64,000 bases of DNA, taken from contig JBMFML010000005.1 of NCBI GenBank assembly GCA_049970695.1, positions 17,062 to 81,061 of the forward strand. Reading direction: 5' to 3'. Position 1 is the first letter of the stretch, and every line of letters starts with the position of its first letter. A program made the position numbers and the translations under genes. Origin of the DNA: UBA285 sp049970695 (GTDB taxonomy: Archaea > Thermoproteota > Thermoprotei_A > Sulfolobales > Desulfurococcaceae). Under the pieces are notes generated by a model that was not told the origin of the DNA, searched no databases, and saw only the letters and a list, made by a program, of their open reading frames with translations. This document shows positions 43,570 through 50,774 of this stretch, one piece after another.

Positions 43570-44298
43570 TTGAGGCTAGTCTTCCTCGGCGCGGGGGGCT
43601 GGATATCCAAGCCGCTACTCGGGCACACGTCAATCCTCGTTGTAGAAGGCGAGAGCAGGCTGCTACTAGATGCCGGCGAGGGCGCGGCAAAAGCCCTCTA
43701 CCTCTACGGCGGTGGCTTGAAGGGGCTCAGTGGAGTAGTCGTGACGCACCTGCACGGAGACCACGTGCTGGGATTGCCCACGATACTCATGCTCGCGAGG
43801 CACGAGGGGGTAGTGGGAATGAGGGTCTTAACACACAAGGCGCTGCTGGGCAGCCTAGACGGCCTCTTGAAAGTGCTTGGAGTGGGCTACGAAGGAGTAG
43901 CAGAGCTCGTAGGCGTCGAGGCTGGCAGCGAGGAGCGCGTGGGCCCCTTCACTCTCAGGTTTATCGAGGCCAGGCACACCACTCCAGCACTCTCGGTCAG
44001 GGTGGATGCTGGCGGCAAGTGCGTGGTTTACTCTGGCGACACCTCCTACAACCCAGAGCTCGCAGAGCTCGCGAGGGGCTGCAGCGTCTTAATCCACGAA
44101 GCAGCCGGGCACGACCCAAGCGCGAGGCTCCACGGCCACAGCACGGTTGAAGACGCAGTCAGAGTAGCAGTCGAGGCCCGTGTTGAGAAGCTCGTGCTGG
44201 CACACTACTACGTTGAAGCGCCATTCCTCAGGCAAATCCCAGCAGAATACAAGCTCGAAGTCGCGCTAGCATACCCCGGGTTCGAAGTCGCTGTTTAA
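43570..44298 (+). CDS. Metallo-beta-lactamase-fold hydrolase (RNase Z-like)
   Basis: This 242-residue protein has THLHGDHVLGLP (HxHxDH), an ARHTTPA His, VVYSGDTSYN and a final HGHSTVEDAV, the metal set of the RNase Z/phosphodiesterase branch. Whether it is the main tRNA 3' processing enzyme is uncertain: the exosite arm is not evident and it is shorter than typical archaeal RNase Z (about 300). TTG 43570 follows GGGGGTGG. It converges with the MNT-HEPN remnant. Confidence 0.85.
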   Translation: MRLVFLGAGGWISKPLLGHTSILVVEGESRLLLDAGEGAAKALYLYGGGLKGLSGVVVTHLHGDHVLGLPTILMLARHEGVVGMRVLTHKALLGSLDGLLKVLGVGYEGVAELVGVEAGSEERVGPFTLRFIEARHTTPALSVRVDAGGKCVVYSGDTSYNPELAELARGCSVLIHEAAGHDPSARLHGHSTVEDAVRVAVEARVEKLVLAHYYVEAPFLRQIPAEYKLEVALAYPGFEVAV

Positions 44299-44317
44299 CC
44301 ATGGGTGGGGCAGCGCC

Positions 44318-44383
44318 TCAGGCCTCCAAGCCGTAGTGCTCCAGCAGCCTGATGTACGACCTGGCCATTTCGACGTTGTTCAA
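44318..44383 (-). pseudogene. HEPN stub of 21 codons after an MNT gene
   Basis: TTG 44383 overlaps the MNT stop codon in the usual MNT-HEPN operon style. The frame opens as NNVEMARSYIRLLEHYG, like the first helix of HEPN proteins, and then stops. The RX4HXY active site and the rest of the domain are absent. I infer a truncated toxin gene; its 3' part is not found in the 20 bp before the convergent neighbour. Confidence 0.5.
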
Positions 44384-44889
44384 AACTCTATTACCTCTCC
44401 AAACTTGTAGTCTTTCTTGAGCCTCCAGTACCACTTCTTGCCTACTCGCACTCTCTCTGCTCCCAGTTCTCTGAGCCTCGCTGCCAGCGCCTCGAGGACC
44501 CCCCTGAAGAACCCATTCCTGTCGTAGAGTATTACGGCGTCTTCGACCATGTCTATGTACAGCGGCGAGAAGCGCCTTGCTTCCTCAACGGTCTTAATGA
44601 CTGGCGAGAAGTCCACTTCGTAGCCGCGGCTCCTGAGGGCCTCTAAGTCTTCTTCTAGGAGGTCTTCAATGCTCATAAAGACCTCTTGCCTCCTAAGCCT
44701 GCTCTTCGGGGCGCTCTCGACAACTAAGAGGAGGTCTACGTCGCTGGCCTTCTCCGCCTCGCACCTCGCAACAGAGCCGTAGACCACTAGAGACACGAGG
44801 TTGCCGCCGAGGACCTCCAGCGCCTTGTCTAGGAGCTTCCTCAGCAGGCTAGAGTAAGGCTCGCACAACCACTGGCTCGCATCCCTCAT
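44380..44889 (-). CDS. MNT-type nucleotidyltransferase (antitoxin-like)
   Basis: This 169-residue nucleotidyltransferase has VVYGSVARCEAEKASDVDLLLV, a complete GSx10DxD, and a later acidic strand GYEVDFSPVI. The C-terminal part predicts helices and a basic tail. It is longer than minimal MntA, similar to the archaeal MNT group paired with HEPN proteins. Its partner is reduced to 21 codons. Apparently intact antitoxin with a broken toxin is consistent with a decaying module. Confidence 0.85.
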   Translation of the reverse strand: MRDASQWLCEPYSSLLRKLLDKALEVLGGNLVSLVVYGSVARCEAEKASDVDLLLVVESAPKSRLRRQEVFMSIEDLLEEDLEALRSRGYEVDFSPVIKTVEEARRFSPLYIDMVEDAVILYDRNGFFRGVLEALAARLRELGAERVRVGKKWYWRLKKDYKFGEVIEF

Positions 44890-44989
44890 TGCCCAGCCAG
44901 CCTCCCACGCAGTAATATCCGGTTCGCGAATATTAAACGAGCCTCAAAGAGCGCCTAGCACCCGATTTTATCCTCCCCCGGGGTACTCT

Positions 44990-45646
44990 GTGCTCGGTGG
45001 TTTAGTGGCCGGTGCCCAGGTAGTTAGGCTGCTGCGTAGAATGGGCTTCTCCAAGCTGTCGTTCAGCGAGACCATACTAGTGGTCAGCCGGGGGAGTGAG
45101 GTCTGGGCCTCTCCAGTGGGCTTCCTCCTCGTGGACGGCCGCCTCTACGCGAGGATATACAAGGGGGGCAGGCTCCACGGGCTGCTCGCAAGCGGCGTAG
45201 ACTCGCTCACGGTATGCATACCAGGCACGGGCCTGCTCTTCTACTACGCAGTCGTCCACAAGGAGAAGCTGAAGTACGAGGAGCGCAAAGGGCGCTGGGC
45301 CTTGAGGGGCTGCAGCGCCCTAGTCCACTGCAGGCTCGCCGAGGCCAGGGACGCCGGGCCCTACCTAGAGGTGTACTTGGAGCCGCTGGACGTGCTCGTG
45401 CTCAGCGCGTACCCAAGGGTGTTCAGGAGGGCCGACTACGCCCTCGTAGAGGCTCTAGTGTACTACACGAAGATGCCCCACGTGAGCAGAGAAGAGGCCC
45501 GGGGGTACTACGAAGCCCTCAAGCACTTGAAGAAAGCCATCTACAGGAGCACCAAGAGCAGAGCATACAGAAAAGCCATTAGCGAAATCGTCGAGCTCGC
45601 CGAAAAAGCCCTCGAGAAGATGGCGCGGAGGAGCGGCAATGCGTAG
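44990..45646 (+). CDS. DUF447 family protein
   Basis: This 218-residue protein has the pattern of archaeal DUF447, which has a flavin-reductase-like split-barrel fold: FSETILVVSRGSEVWASPVGFLL, DSLTVCIPG, and a C-terminal four-helix region (EEARGYYEALKHLKKAIYRS). Function is unknown. The start is GTG 44990 or GTG 45005; the latter has GGTGG 4-5 nt upstream. It is the last GC-rich gene before the AT-richer cassette. Confidence 0.8.
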   Translation: MLGGLVAGAQVVRLLRRMGFSKLSFSETILVVSRGSEVWASPVGFLLVDGRLYARIYKGGRLHGLLASGVDSLTVCIPGTGLLFYYAVVHKEKLKYEERKGRWALRGCSALVHCRLAEARDAGPYLEVYLEPLDVLVLSAYPRVFRRADYALVEALVYYTKMPHVSREEARGYYEALKHLKKAIYRSTKSRAYRKAISEIVELAEKALEKMARRSGNA

Positions 45647-45857
45647 GGCTACCTTGGCGCGGAGGCCACAGCTAGAGGGGCCTTCCACCGCTGGAGCGCC
45701 ACCACGGCGATCCCGTGTGCTCCAAGGCCCGAGAGCGTTGCACCATGCTGCGCGGTAAGAGCGTGGGACCTAGTAGGGCACAAGTACCCTAATACTAAAG
45801 TGTCGTTAACGCTAAGCTCAAGCAAGCTATGGTAACTACGTTAAATTAGGCTTTGAG

Positions 45858-46199
45858 TTGCACAGCTACTTCAATCAGCAGCTAACAGGAGTCTACTCTA
45901 TGATCGTATTTGCATATGATGACGCGGTAAACAGGTTTGTCCTGGGCACTCGGTGCACTTACACCCGAAGCTGGGCGTACAAGGCGTGGTGGTGCTTCAC
46001 GTGCTACGCCAATGTACTCGCCACTAAAAGCTCTACTAGCGGAAACCACTCATATAGCTATGCACTTTGGGAGACGGGCAGCCGGAATGCAGGGTGGAAA
46101 GGCTTTCACATAATCAATACACCAACTACGGGTACACGGAACCTCATTTACATAGATTACTGGACACACGCGGATGGCAACCCCACTATAAACATTTAA
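45858..46199 (+). pseudogene. Beta-rich extracellular-type protein, 5' part damaged
   Basis: This frame of 113 codons is rich in Tyr, Trp, Ser, Thr and Asn (TRCTYTRSWAYKAWWC, KSSTSGNHSYSYALWETG), typical of secreted or surface beta proteins, but there is no signal peptide. The frame is open back to 45816, and a neighbouring frame ending at 45835 reads HKYPNTKVSLTLSSSKLW, which would continue naturally into YVKLGFELHSYFNQ after a one-base shift. I infer a gene whose 5' end was lost or frameshifted. GC content is clearly lower than in its upstream neighbours. Nothing else is convincing in 45647-45815. Confidence 0.5.
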
Positions 46200-46204
46200 A
46201 TATC
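46189..46204 (+). promoter_or_regulatory. TATA region of the ABC cassette
   Basis: ACATTTAAATATC lies about 80 bp before ATG 46279. It should start a transcript covering the three membrane and transport genes that follow. A strong ribosome binding site (AGGTGA, 6 nt before the ATG) completes the unit. Confidence 0.5.
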
Positions 46205-46278
46205 TACGACCTCGTACCCGTTATCATAGAGCTTATTTTCGGTAGAAGTGGAAGTGGAGTTCGGTTAGGTGAAAAAGC

Positions 46279-47187
46279 ATGTACAAATTGCTGGACCCCT
46301 ACATACTTTTTTCACTTGCGTTCATTATTATTGCAGTACTGCTCTCCTCCTATACCGTTATTGGATTCTACGTTGACTATATTAAAAGCCCGTATCACGA
46401 TTTAAGTGAGGGTGTTGAATTAACGTACTATAGTCATCTTCATCTTCGTAGAGGCCTAGGAGTCGCCTACGTTGCCAGAATAGACATTACGTACATGGGC
46501 CTAGATAAGTACAACGTTAGCCTTACTCTCTACAAGCTCGAAGGCCTCTCGAGTGTAGGCTATAGGCCTTTGAGAGAGGGCGGTTTTCGTTTCGAAGCCG
46601 GGAACGTAAGCGTTTTGTGTAGTTGTTCTAAAATACTCGTTTACAAAAATAGCTCCTTGATAAGGCTACTAATGCCTAGAGTGGGTGAGAACACCACGGT
46701 TTACAACAACCTCGTGTATACAGGCTTCAATAGAAGTTCGTATCTGGGTCTAGGGCTTCTTAGTATAGTCTACCCTGAGAAGTACTTGGGCTTCGCGAGG
46801 GCTTACACCGGATCCCTCATTAATACGACGTCAGGCCGCGACGTCACGCTCTTTAAACACTTTAGAATAAATACTTTCGTACGCTTAGGCGACTATTACG
46901 TTGTATATCGGATCTCCTTCTTCGAACCCGTTGTCCACAGCATTCTCCTAAACGAGTTTGGCCCTGACTGCCCCGCTCTCAACGATATACCAAGAGACGT
47001 TGAACCAGGTCCTCTGGGCATACCTCAAGAAATAGAGTACGTAGTGCTGAACTACACAAACACCGTTCCGAGCGATCAAGCCTGGCTTGAAGTCATCTGG
47101 CACAACTTCAACGCCCTAGCCCCCTTCTCTTACGCGCTAGTCGTTGCCGCCCTGATGCTCTTGATACTGAGGGCGAGGAAAGGGTGA
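46279..47187 (+). CDS. Membrane-anchored ectodomain protein of ABC cassette
   Basis: This 302-residue protein has one N-terminal and one C-terminal membrane helix (YILFSLAFIIIAVLLSSYTV and FSYALVVAALMLLILRARKG) flanking an extracellular domain of about 245 residues with many N-glycosylation sequons (NVS, NSS, NTT, NRS, NYT). A CSCS pair is present. I know no family. Its stop overlaps the start of the ABC ATPase, so it is part of the transporter unit and may be its extracellular component. Confidence 0.8.
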   Translation: MYKLLDPYILFSLAFIIIAVLLSSYTVIGFYVDYIKSPYHDLSEGVELTYYSHLHLRRGLGVAYVARIDITYMGLDKYNVSLTLYKLEGLSSVGYRPLREGGFRFEAGNVSVLCSCSKILVYKNSSLIRLLMPRVGENTTVYNNLVYTGFNRSSYLGLGLLSIVYPEKYLGFARAYTGSLINTTSGRDVTLFKHFRINTFVRLGDYYVVYRISFFEPVVHSILLNEFGPDCPALNDIPRDVEPGPLGIPQEIEYVVLNYTNTVPSDQAWLEVIWHNFNALAPFSYALVVAALMLLILRARKG

Positions 47188-48035
47188 AGATCGAGGCAAG
47201 AAGCCTGAGCAAGAGGTTTAGTAGGGTGTGGGCTCTTGTTGACATATCCTTCAGTGTTGACGAGAGCATAGTGGCCATTCTGGGGCCCAATGGCAGTGGG
47301 AAGACAACCCTACTGACAATACTGGCTGGGCTGAGATACCCCTCGAGCGGCAGAGTTACTGTAAATGGCATTGAACCGTACGTCGAGCGCGACAAAGCCG
47401 CCAACATGATATCCTTTCTATTCGAAAAGCCCCGCTTCAACTTGAGCATAAGAGTTAAGGATTTGATGGAAATAGTGATGGATGAAAGAAACTGCTTTGA
47501 TGAGGCAAGAGAATACGCGCAGAAACTCGGAATACACGAGTTTAGCGAAGCCAGGCTATCGGAGCTCTCATTCGGGCAAGCACAACTAGTTGGCCTGTGG
47601 AGCTCGCTGGCTTGCTGGAAGGGAGTGGTTCTACTAGATGAGCCCTTCGCCCACCTAGACCCACGCAGAGCAGGAGTTCTAATAGATATAATGAGAGAGA
47701 AGGGAAACGTAGTCTTCGCTACGCACAATCTGGAAGAGGCAGAGTTCGTCGCCGACTACATCATCATCCTAGACAGGGGGAGGTTGACGTGGGCGGGTTC
47801 CAAGAGGGAGCTCTTCTCGCACAATGTCTTCGAAGTATACCCCATGGACTACAAGGAGAAGGTAATTGGGCTCCTCGAATCAAATGAGTGCAGAGTAGTA
47901 GCTGACATGGGCTCAACCTTGCTAGTCGCGGATTGCGACAGCGGCTTCCTCGCCAAGCTCCTCGACGAGGGCTACGTGATTGGGTTTAGGAGGGCTGGTG
48001 TGAGGAGCATCTATGCGAGTAGCCAAAAGACTTAA
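47184..48035 (+). CDS. ABC transporter ATP-binding protein
   Basis: This 283-residue ATPase has Walker A GPNGSGKTT near residue 34, the variant signature LSFGQAQ, Walker B VVLLDEPFAHLD and the switch His in FATHNLEEAE. It resembles ATPases of ABC-2 type exporters. The signature lacks the usual LSGGQ. GTG 47184 overlaps the previous stop; the 3' end overlaps the permease start by 23 bp. Confidence 0.92.
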   Translation: MKIEARSLSKRFSRVWALVDISFSVDESIVAILGPNGSGKTTLLTILAGLRYPSSGRVTVNGIEPYVERDKAANMISFLFEKPRFNLSIRVKDLMEIVMDERNCFDEAREYAQKLGIHEFSEARLSELSFGQAQLVGLWSSLACWKGVVLLDEPFAHLDPRRAGVLIDIMREKGNVVFATHNLEEAEFVADYIIILDRGRLTWAGSKRELFSHNVFEVYPMDYKEKVIGLLESNECRVVADMGSTLLVADCDSGFLAKLLDEGYVIGFRRAGVRSIYASSQKT

Positions 48036-48726
48036 GAACATTGTGAAGTGGCATATCAAGAGCGGGCTATTCCATCCACTAGCAGTCTTGCTAATTGCCA
48101 TAATAGCGCTCGGCTTCTACGCCATATTAGAATCCTACGAAGACCCCAGCATTAGGATTAGCATGGTTTCCGTCGTATTCGAGTACACGCTATTTCCTCT
48201 ATATGCGATTTTTGTTGCGCTACACCTGGTTAGAAGCCACCTCGTAGTCGTATTTGAAGTCAACATATTCAAGAGTTGGGAGGTATTGTTTGTAGCAAGG
48301 TTAGCAACGTTTCTTCTAGCCTGTGCACCGCTTCTCGCCACCACACTCCCCGTGGCCTACATCGTGGGGGAGCGCCAGCTCATAGTGCCAATACTGTTTA
48401 AGTTCGCAACGTACGCGTCGCTCTTGGCCCCGGCAATACTGCTTGGAGACCGTAGGGCGTCTCTACTCTACCTCATAACAGCCTACATGATCCTCCCGCT
48501 GTCAATATCCATAGTACTAGCCGGCATGGCACATAGCCATGGTAGAATCGATGCCTTGACGTCAGTGCTCTCCTACACTTTAGCCCCCATTACAATGCTT
48601 CAGTACAAGGACCTTGCTGAAGTGCCTCCCTTGGAAGCGTATGCTGCATCAACGCTAATACTGCTAGTGGTAGTTCTGGCTTCACTAGGGATCTTTAAAC
48701 GCCTAGAGTACGGGCTAGAGCACTAA
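48013..48726 (+). CDS. ABC-2 type permease
   Basis: This 237-residue protein has about six membrane helices and little sequence conservation, as usual for ABC-2 exporter subunits. ATG 48013 lies within the end of the ATPase gene. A CTCTTTTGT tract follows the stop and may terminate the operon. Substrate is unknown; the damaged upstream gene could once have encoded an exported protein. Confidence 0.85.
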   Translation: MRVAKRLKNIVKWHIKSGLFHPLAVLLIAIIALGFYAILESYEDPSIRISMVSVVFEYTLFPLYAIFVALHLVRSHLVVVFEVNIFKSWEVLFVARLATFLLACAPLLATTLPVAYIVGERQLIVPILFKFATYASLLAPAILLGDRRASLLYLITAYMILPLSISIVLAGMAHSHGRIDALTSVLSYTLAPITMLQYKDLAEVPPLEAYAASTLILLVVVLASLGIFKRLEYGLEH

Positions 48727-48865
48727 ACACAGCCTCTTTTGTAGCCATCTGCACTTTCCACGGGGCTCGCAATTCCAGCCAGGAAATCAAGCGAAAGTCC
48801 CGCACGCGGGGCTCGGCGAACTGCTAGTGAGCGTGCATAATAAGAGGCTCGGGGGTAGATAATAC

Positions 48866-48922
48866 TGGTGTGATGTGTAATCCGGTTACTGAGTAGTGAA
48901 GAAGCCCCTGAATCTGACCGCC
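48866..48922 (+). ncRNA. C/D-box guide sRNA candidate (16S rRNA target near position 784)
   Basis: The segment has a C box GTGATGT (48870-48876), D' CTGA (48889-48892), C' TGAAGA (48897-48902) and D CTGA (48914-48917), with guide lengths of 12 and 11 nt, the geometry of archaeal C/D sRNAs. The D' guide TAATCCGGTTA is complementary to AACCGGATTA, the conserved archaeal 16S sequence just before GATACCC; the base five before D' pairs with C784 (E. coli numbering). CATAATAAG at 48836-48844 is a suitably placed TATA box. The rest of 48727-49054 shows only short GC-rich palindromes. Confidence 0.75.
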
Positions 48923-49054
48923 TGCTTCAGGCCTTGCTCAACTCCTCGAGATTCCTCGTCGAGTAGGCGCTCCCAGCCTCCCGCGGAACCCGGGATTAGT
49001 GCTTATTAGCCCCCGGGCCTTTTCAATGCCTACTCAAGGTGGTATCATGCACCA

Positions 49055-50422
49055 ATGGAGCTGAGCGGGATAAGGTCCACGCAGGCAGCGGACCTCATAC
49101 CAAGGCACTGGTACAACATCCTCGCAGACCTGCCGAAGCCCCTGCCACCAATGCTAAGACCCGATGGCTCGCCCATTGAGCCGCAGGACCTCCTTGCAAT
49201 ATTTCCCAAGGCCCTCGTAGAGCAGGAGTTCTCTCCCGAGAGGTTCATTGAGATACCTGGCGAGCTGCTAGAGCTCTACGCCGAGCTGGGAAGGCCGACA
49301 CCGCTAATCAGGGCTGCGAGGCTTGAAAAAGCCCTGAGGACTCCCGCCAGGATATACTTCAAGTACGAGGGAGTACTGCCAACAGGCTCTCACAAAATCA
49401 ACACGGCAATTGCTCAAGCGTACTTCAACAAGCTAGAGGGCTACGAAAGGCTGGTAACCGAGACTGGTGCTGGGCAGTGGGGCTCAGCGCTAGCACTAGC
49501 AGGCGCGCTCTTCGGGCTTAAAGTGAGGGTGTACATGGTGAAGGCGAGCTACGAGCAAAAGCCGTACAGGAGAGTCCTGATGCAGCTCTATGGAGCAGAA
49601 GTAGTTCCGAGTCCAAGCCCCTACACAAGGGCTGGCAGAGCAGTACTAGAAGCGGACCCAGACCACCCGGGATCCCTGGGCATAGCGATAAGCGAGGCAA
49701 TAGAAGACGCCCTGACAAGCCCCGGCACGAGGTACAGCCTCGGCTCAGTACTTAACCACGTCTTGCTACACCAGACAGTCGTAGGCCTCGAGGCCATTAA
49801 GCAGCTCGAGCTCGTGGGCGAGGAGCTGCCAGACTACGTTGTCGGCTGCGTTGGGGGCGGAAGCAACTTCGCGGGGCTTTCGTACCCCTTCTACTACGAG
49901 GGCTTTGTGAGGGGGAGGAAGAGAGACATGAAGTTGATTGCAGTAGAGCCGAGGGCCGTGCCCTCGATGACGAGAGGTGTATACGCCTATGACTATGGAG
50001 ACGCGGCTGGCCTAACACCACTACTGAAAATGCACACTGTGGGGCACAAGTACGTGCCTCCACCCATACACGCGGGGGGACTGAGGTACCATGGAGTAGC
50101 ACCAACCCTCTCTGTCCTCGTAGAAAGCGGCTTTGTAAAGCCAATGGCATACCACCAGTCAGAGGTGTTCCAGGCAGCCCAGCTATTCGCCACGTCTGAG
50201 GGCATTGTGCCAGCACCCGAGTCGGCTCACGCCGTGAAAGCAGTTGTAGACATAGCGTTAGAAGCCAAGAAGAGGAATGAGAAGGTAGTAGTGCTCTTCA
50301 ACCTGAGCGGGCACGGGTTGCTAGACCTCTCAGGCTACCTCGAGTACCTAGAAGGCAGGCTCAGAGACTACGAGCCGGGCGTCATAGATTACTCGTACCT
50401 GCCAAAGGTAGAGAGAAAGTAG
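49055..50422 (+). CDS. trpB2: Tryptophan synthase beta chain, TrpB2 type
   Basis: This 455-residue PLP enzyme makes tryptophan from indole and serine. It has the long N-terminal extension of TrpB2 (WYNILADLPKPLPP), YEGVLPTGSHKINTA with the PLP Lys, TETGAGQWGSALA, and CVGGGSNFAGL. No trpA or other trp genes are nearby, as usual for TrpB2, so a salvage or serine-deaminase role is also possible. ATG 49055 is the only reasonable start, with CTTATTAGC as TATA at about 49002. Confidence 0.95.
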   Translation: MELSGIRSTQAADLIPRHWYNILADLPKPLPPMLRPDGSPIEPQDLLAIFPKALVEQEFSPERFIEIPGELLELYAELGRPTPLIRAARLEKALRTPARIYFKYEGVLPTGSHKINTAIAQAYFNKLEGYERLVTETGAGQWGSALALAGALFGLKVRVYMVKASYEQKPYRRVLMQLYGAEVVPSPSPYTRAGRAVLEADPDHPGSLGIAISEAIEDALTSPGTRYSLGSVLNHVLLHQTVVGLEAIKQLELVGEELPDYVVGCVGGGSNFAGLSYPFYYEGFVRGRKRDMKLIAVEPRAVPSMTRGVYAYDYGDAAGLTPLLKMHTVGHKYVPPPIHAGGLRYHGVAPTLSVLVESGFVKPMAYHQSEVFQAAQLFATSEGIVPAPESAHAVKAVVDIALEAKKRNEKVVVLFNLSGHGLLDLSGYLEYLEGRLRDYEPGVIDYSYLPKVERK

Positions 50423-50643
50423 AGAGCAGGAGGCAGCAAAACCCCGAGAAGGGGCAACGCAGGCCCCTCACTTCACGTACTTCTCGCCTCTAAGTGATCA
50501 GCAACGCTTTTTTATACATGCCTCTTTCGAGGCTGGCACGCGGCCTGCGCAATTCAGCGCCCTCTCCTAGGCAGGGGTGTGTACCGATGAGGGGCAGCAG
50601 GGGCTTTGATTAGTGGGTTGAGCTGCGCATTTCTAGCGCAACA

Positions 50644-50703
50644 GGTCAGCTACGACCGCACCAATCACCGAGTCATCCAAGCCCGCCGAAGTCATCACCC
50701 AAG
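50644..50703 (-). ncRNA. C/D-box guide sRNA candidate
   Basis: On the minus strand, GTGATGA (C, 50698-50692) is a perfect box; CTGA (D, 50649-50646) closes the RNA 42 nt later. Inside, ATGA (50676-50673) is a degenerate D' and GTGATTG (50668-50662) a degenerate C'. The C'-D guide is exactly 12 nt, GTGCGGTCGTAG. A TAAATAA element at about 50727-50733 lies some 29 nt upstream of the C box, fitting a transcript start just before it. Target unknown. Elsewhere in 50423-50774, TTTTTTATAC (about 50509) on the plus strand and a TGCGC-7 nt-GCGCA hairpin near 50620-50645 are unexplained. Confidence 0.55.
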
Positions 50704-50774
50704 TACTATATGTAGTGTAGAGGCGGCTTATTTAGCGGCTGGCCGCAGCCCGCGGCGTTCATGCCCACAGCTCT

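Noticed and set aside
48989..49017. CCCGGG twice around the trpB2 TATA box, similar in layout to the 7.4-kb site
   Set aside because: Short GC-only palindromes are expected by chance in DNA of this composition.
50540..50640. Possible plus-strand C/D or H/ACA RNA after the TTTTTTATAC element
   Set aside because: A partial CGATGA box and a TGCGC/GCGCA hairpin with a following ACA are present, but box order and spacing fit neither class.
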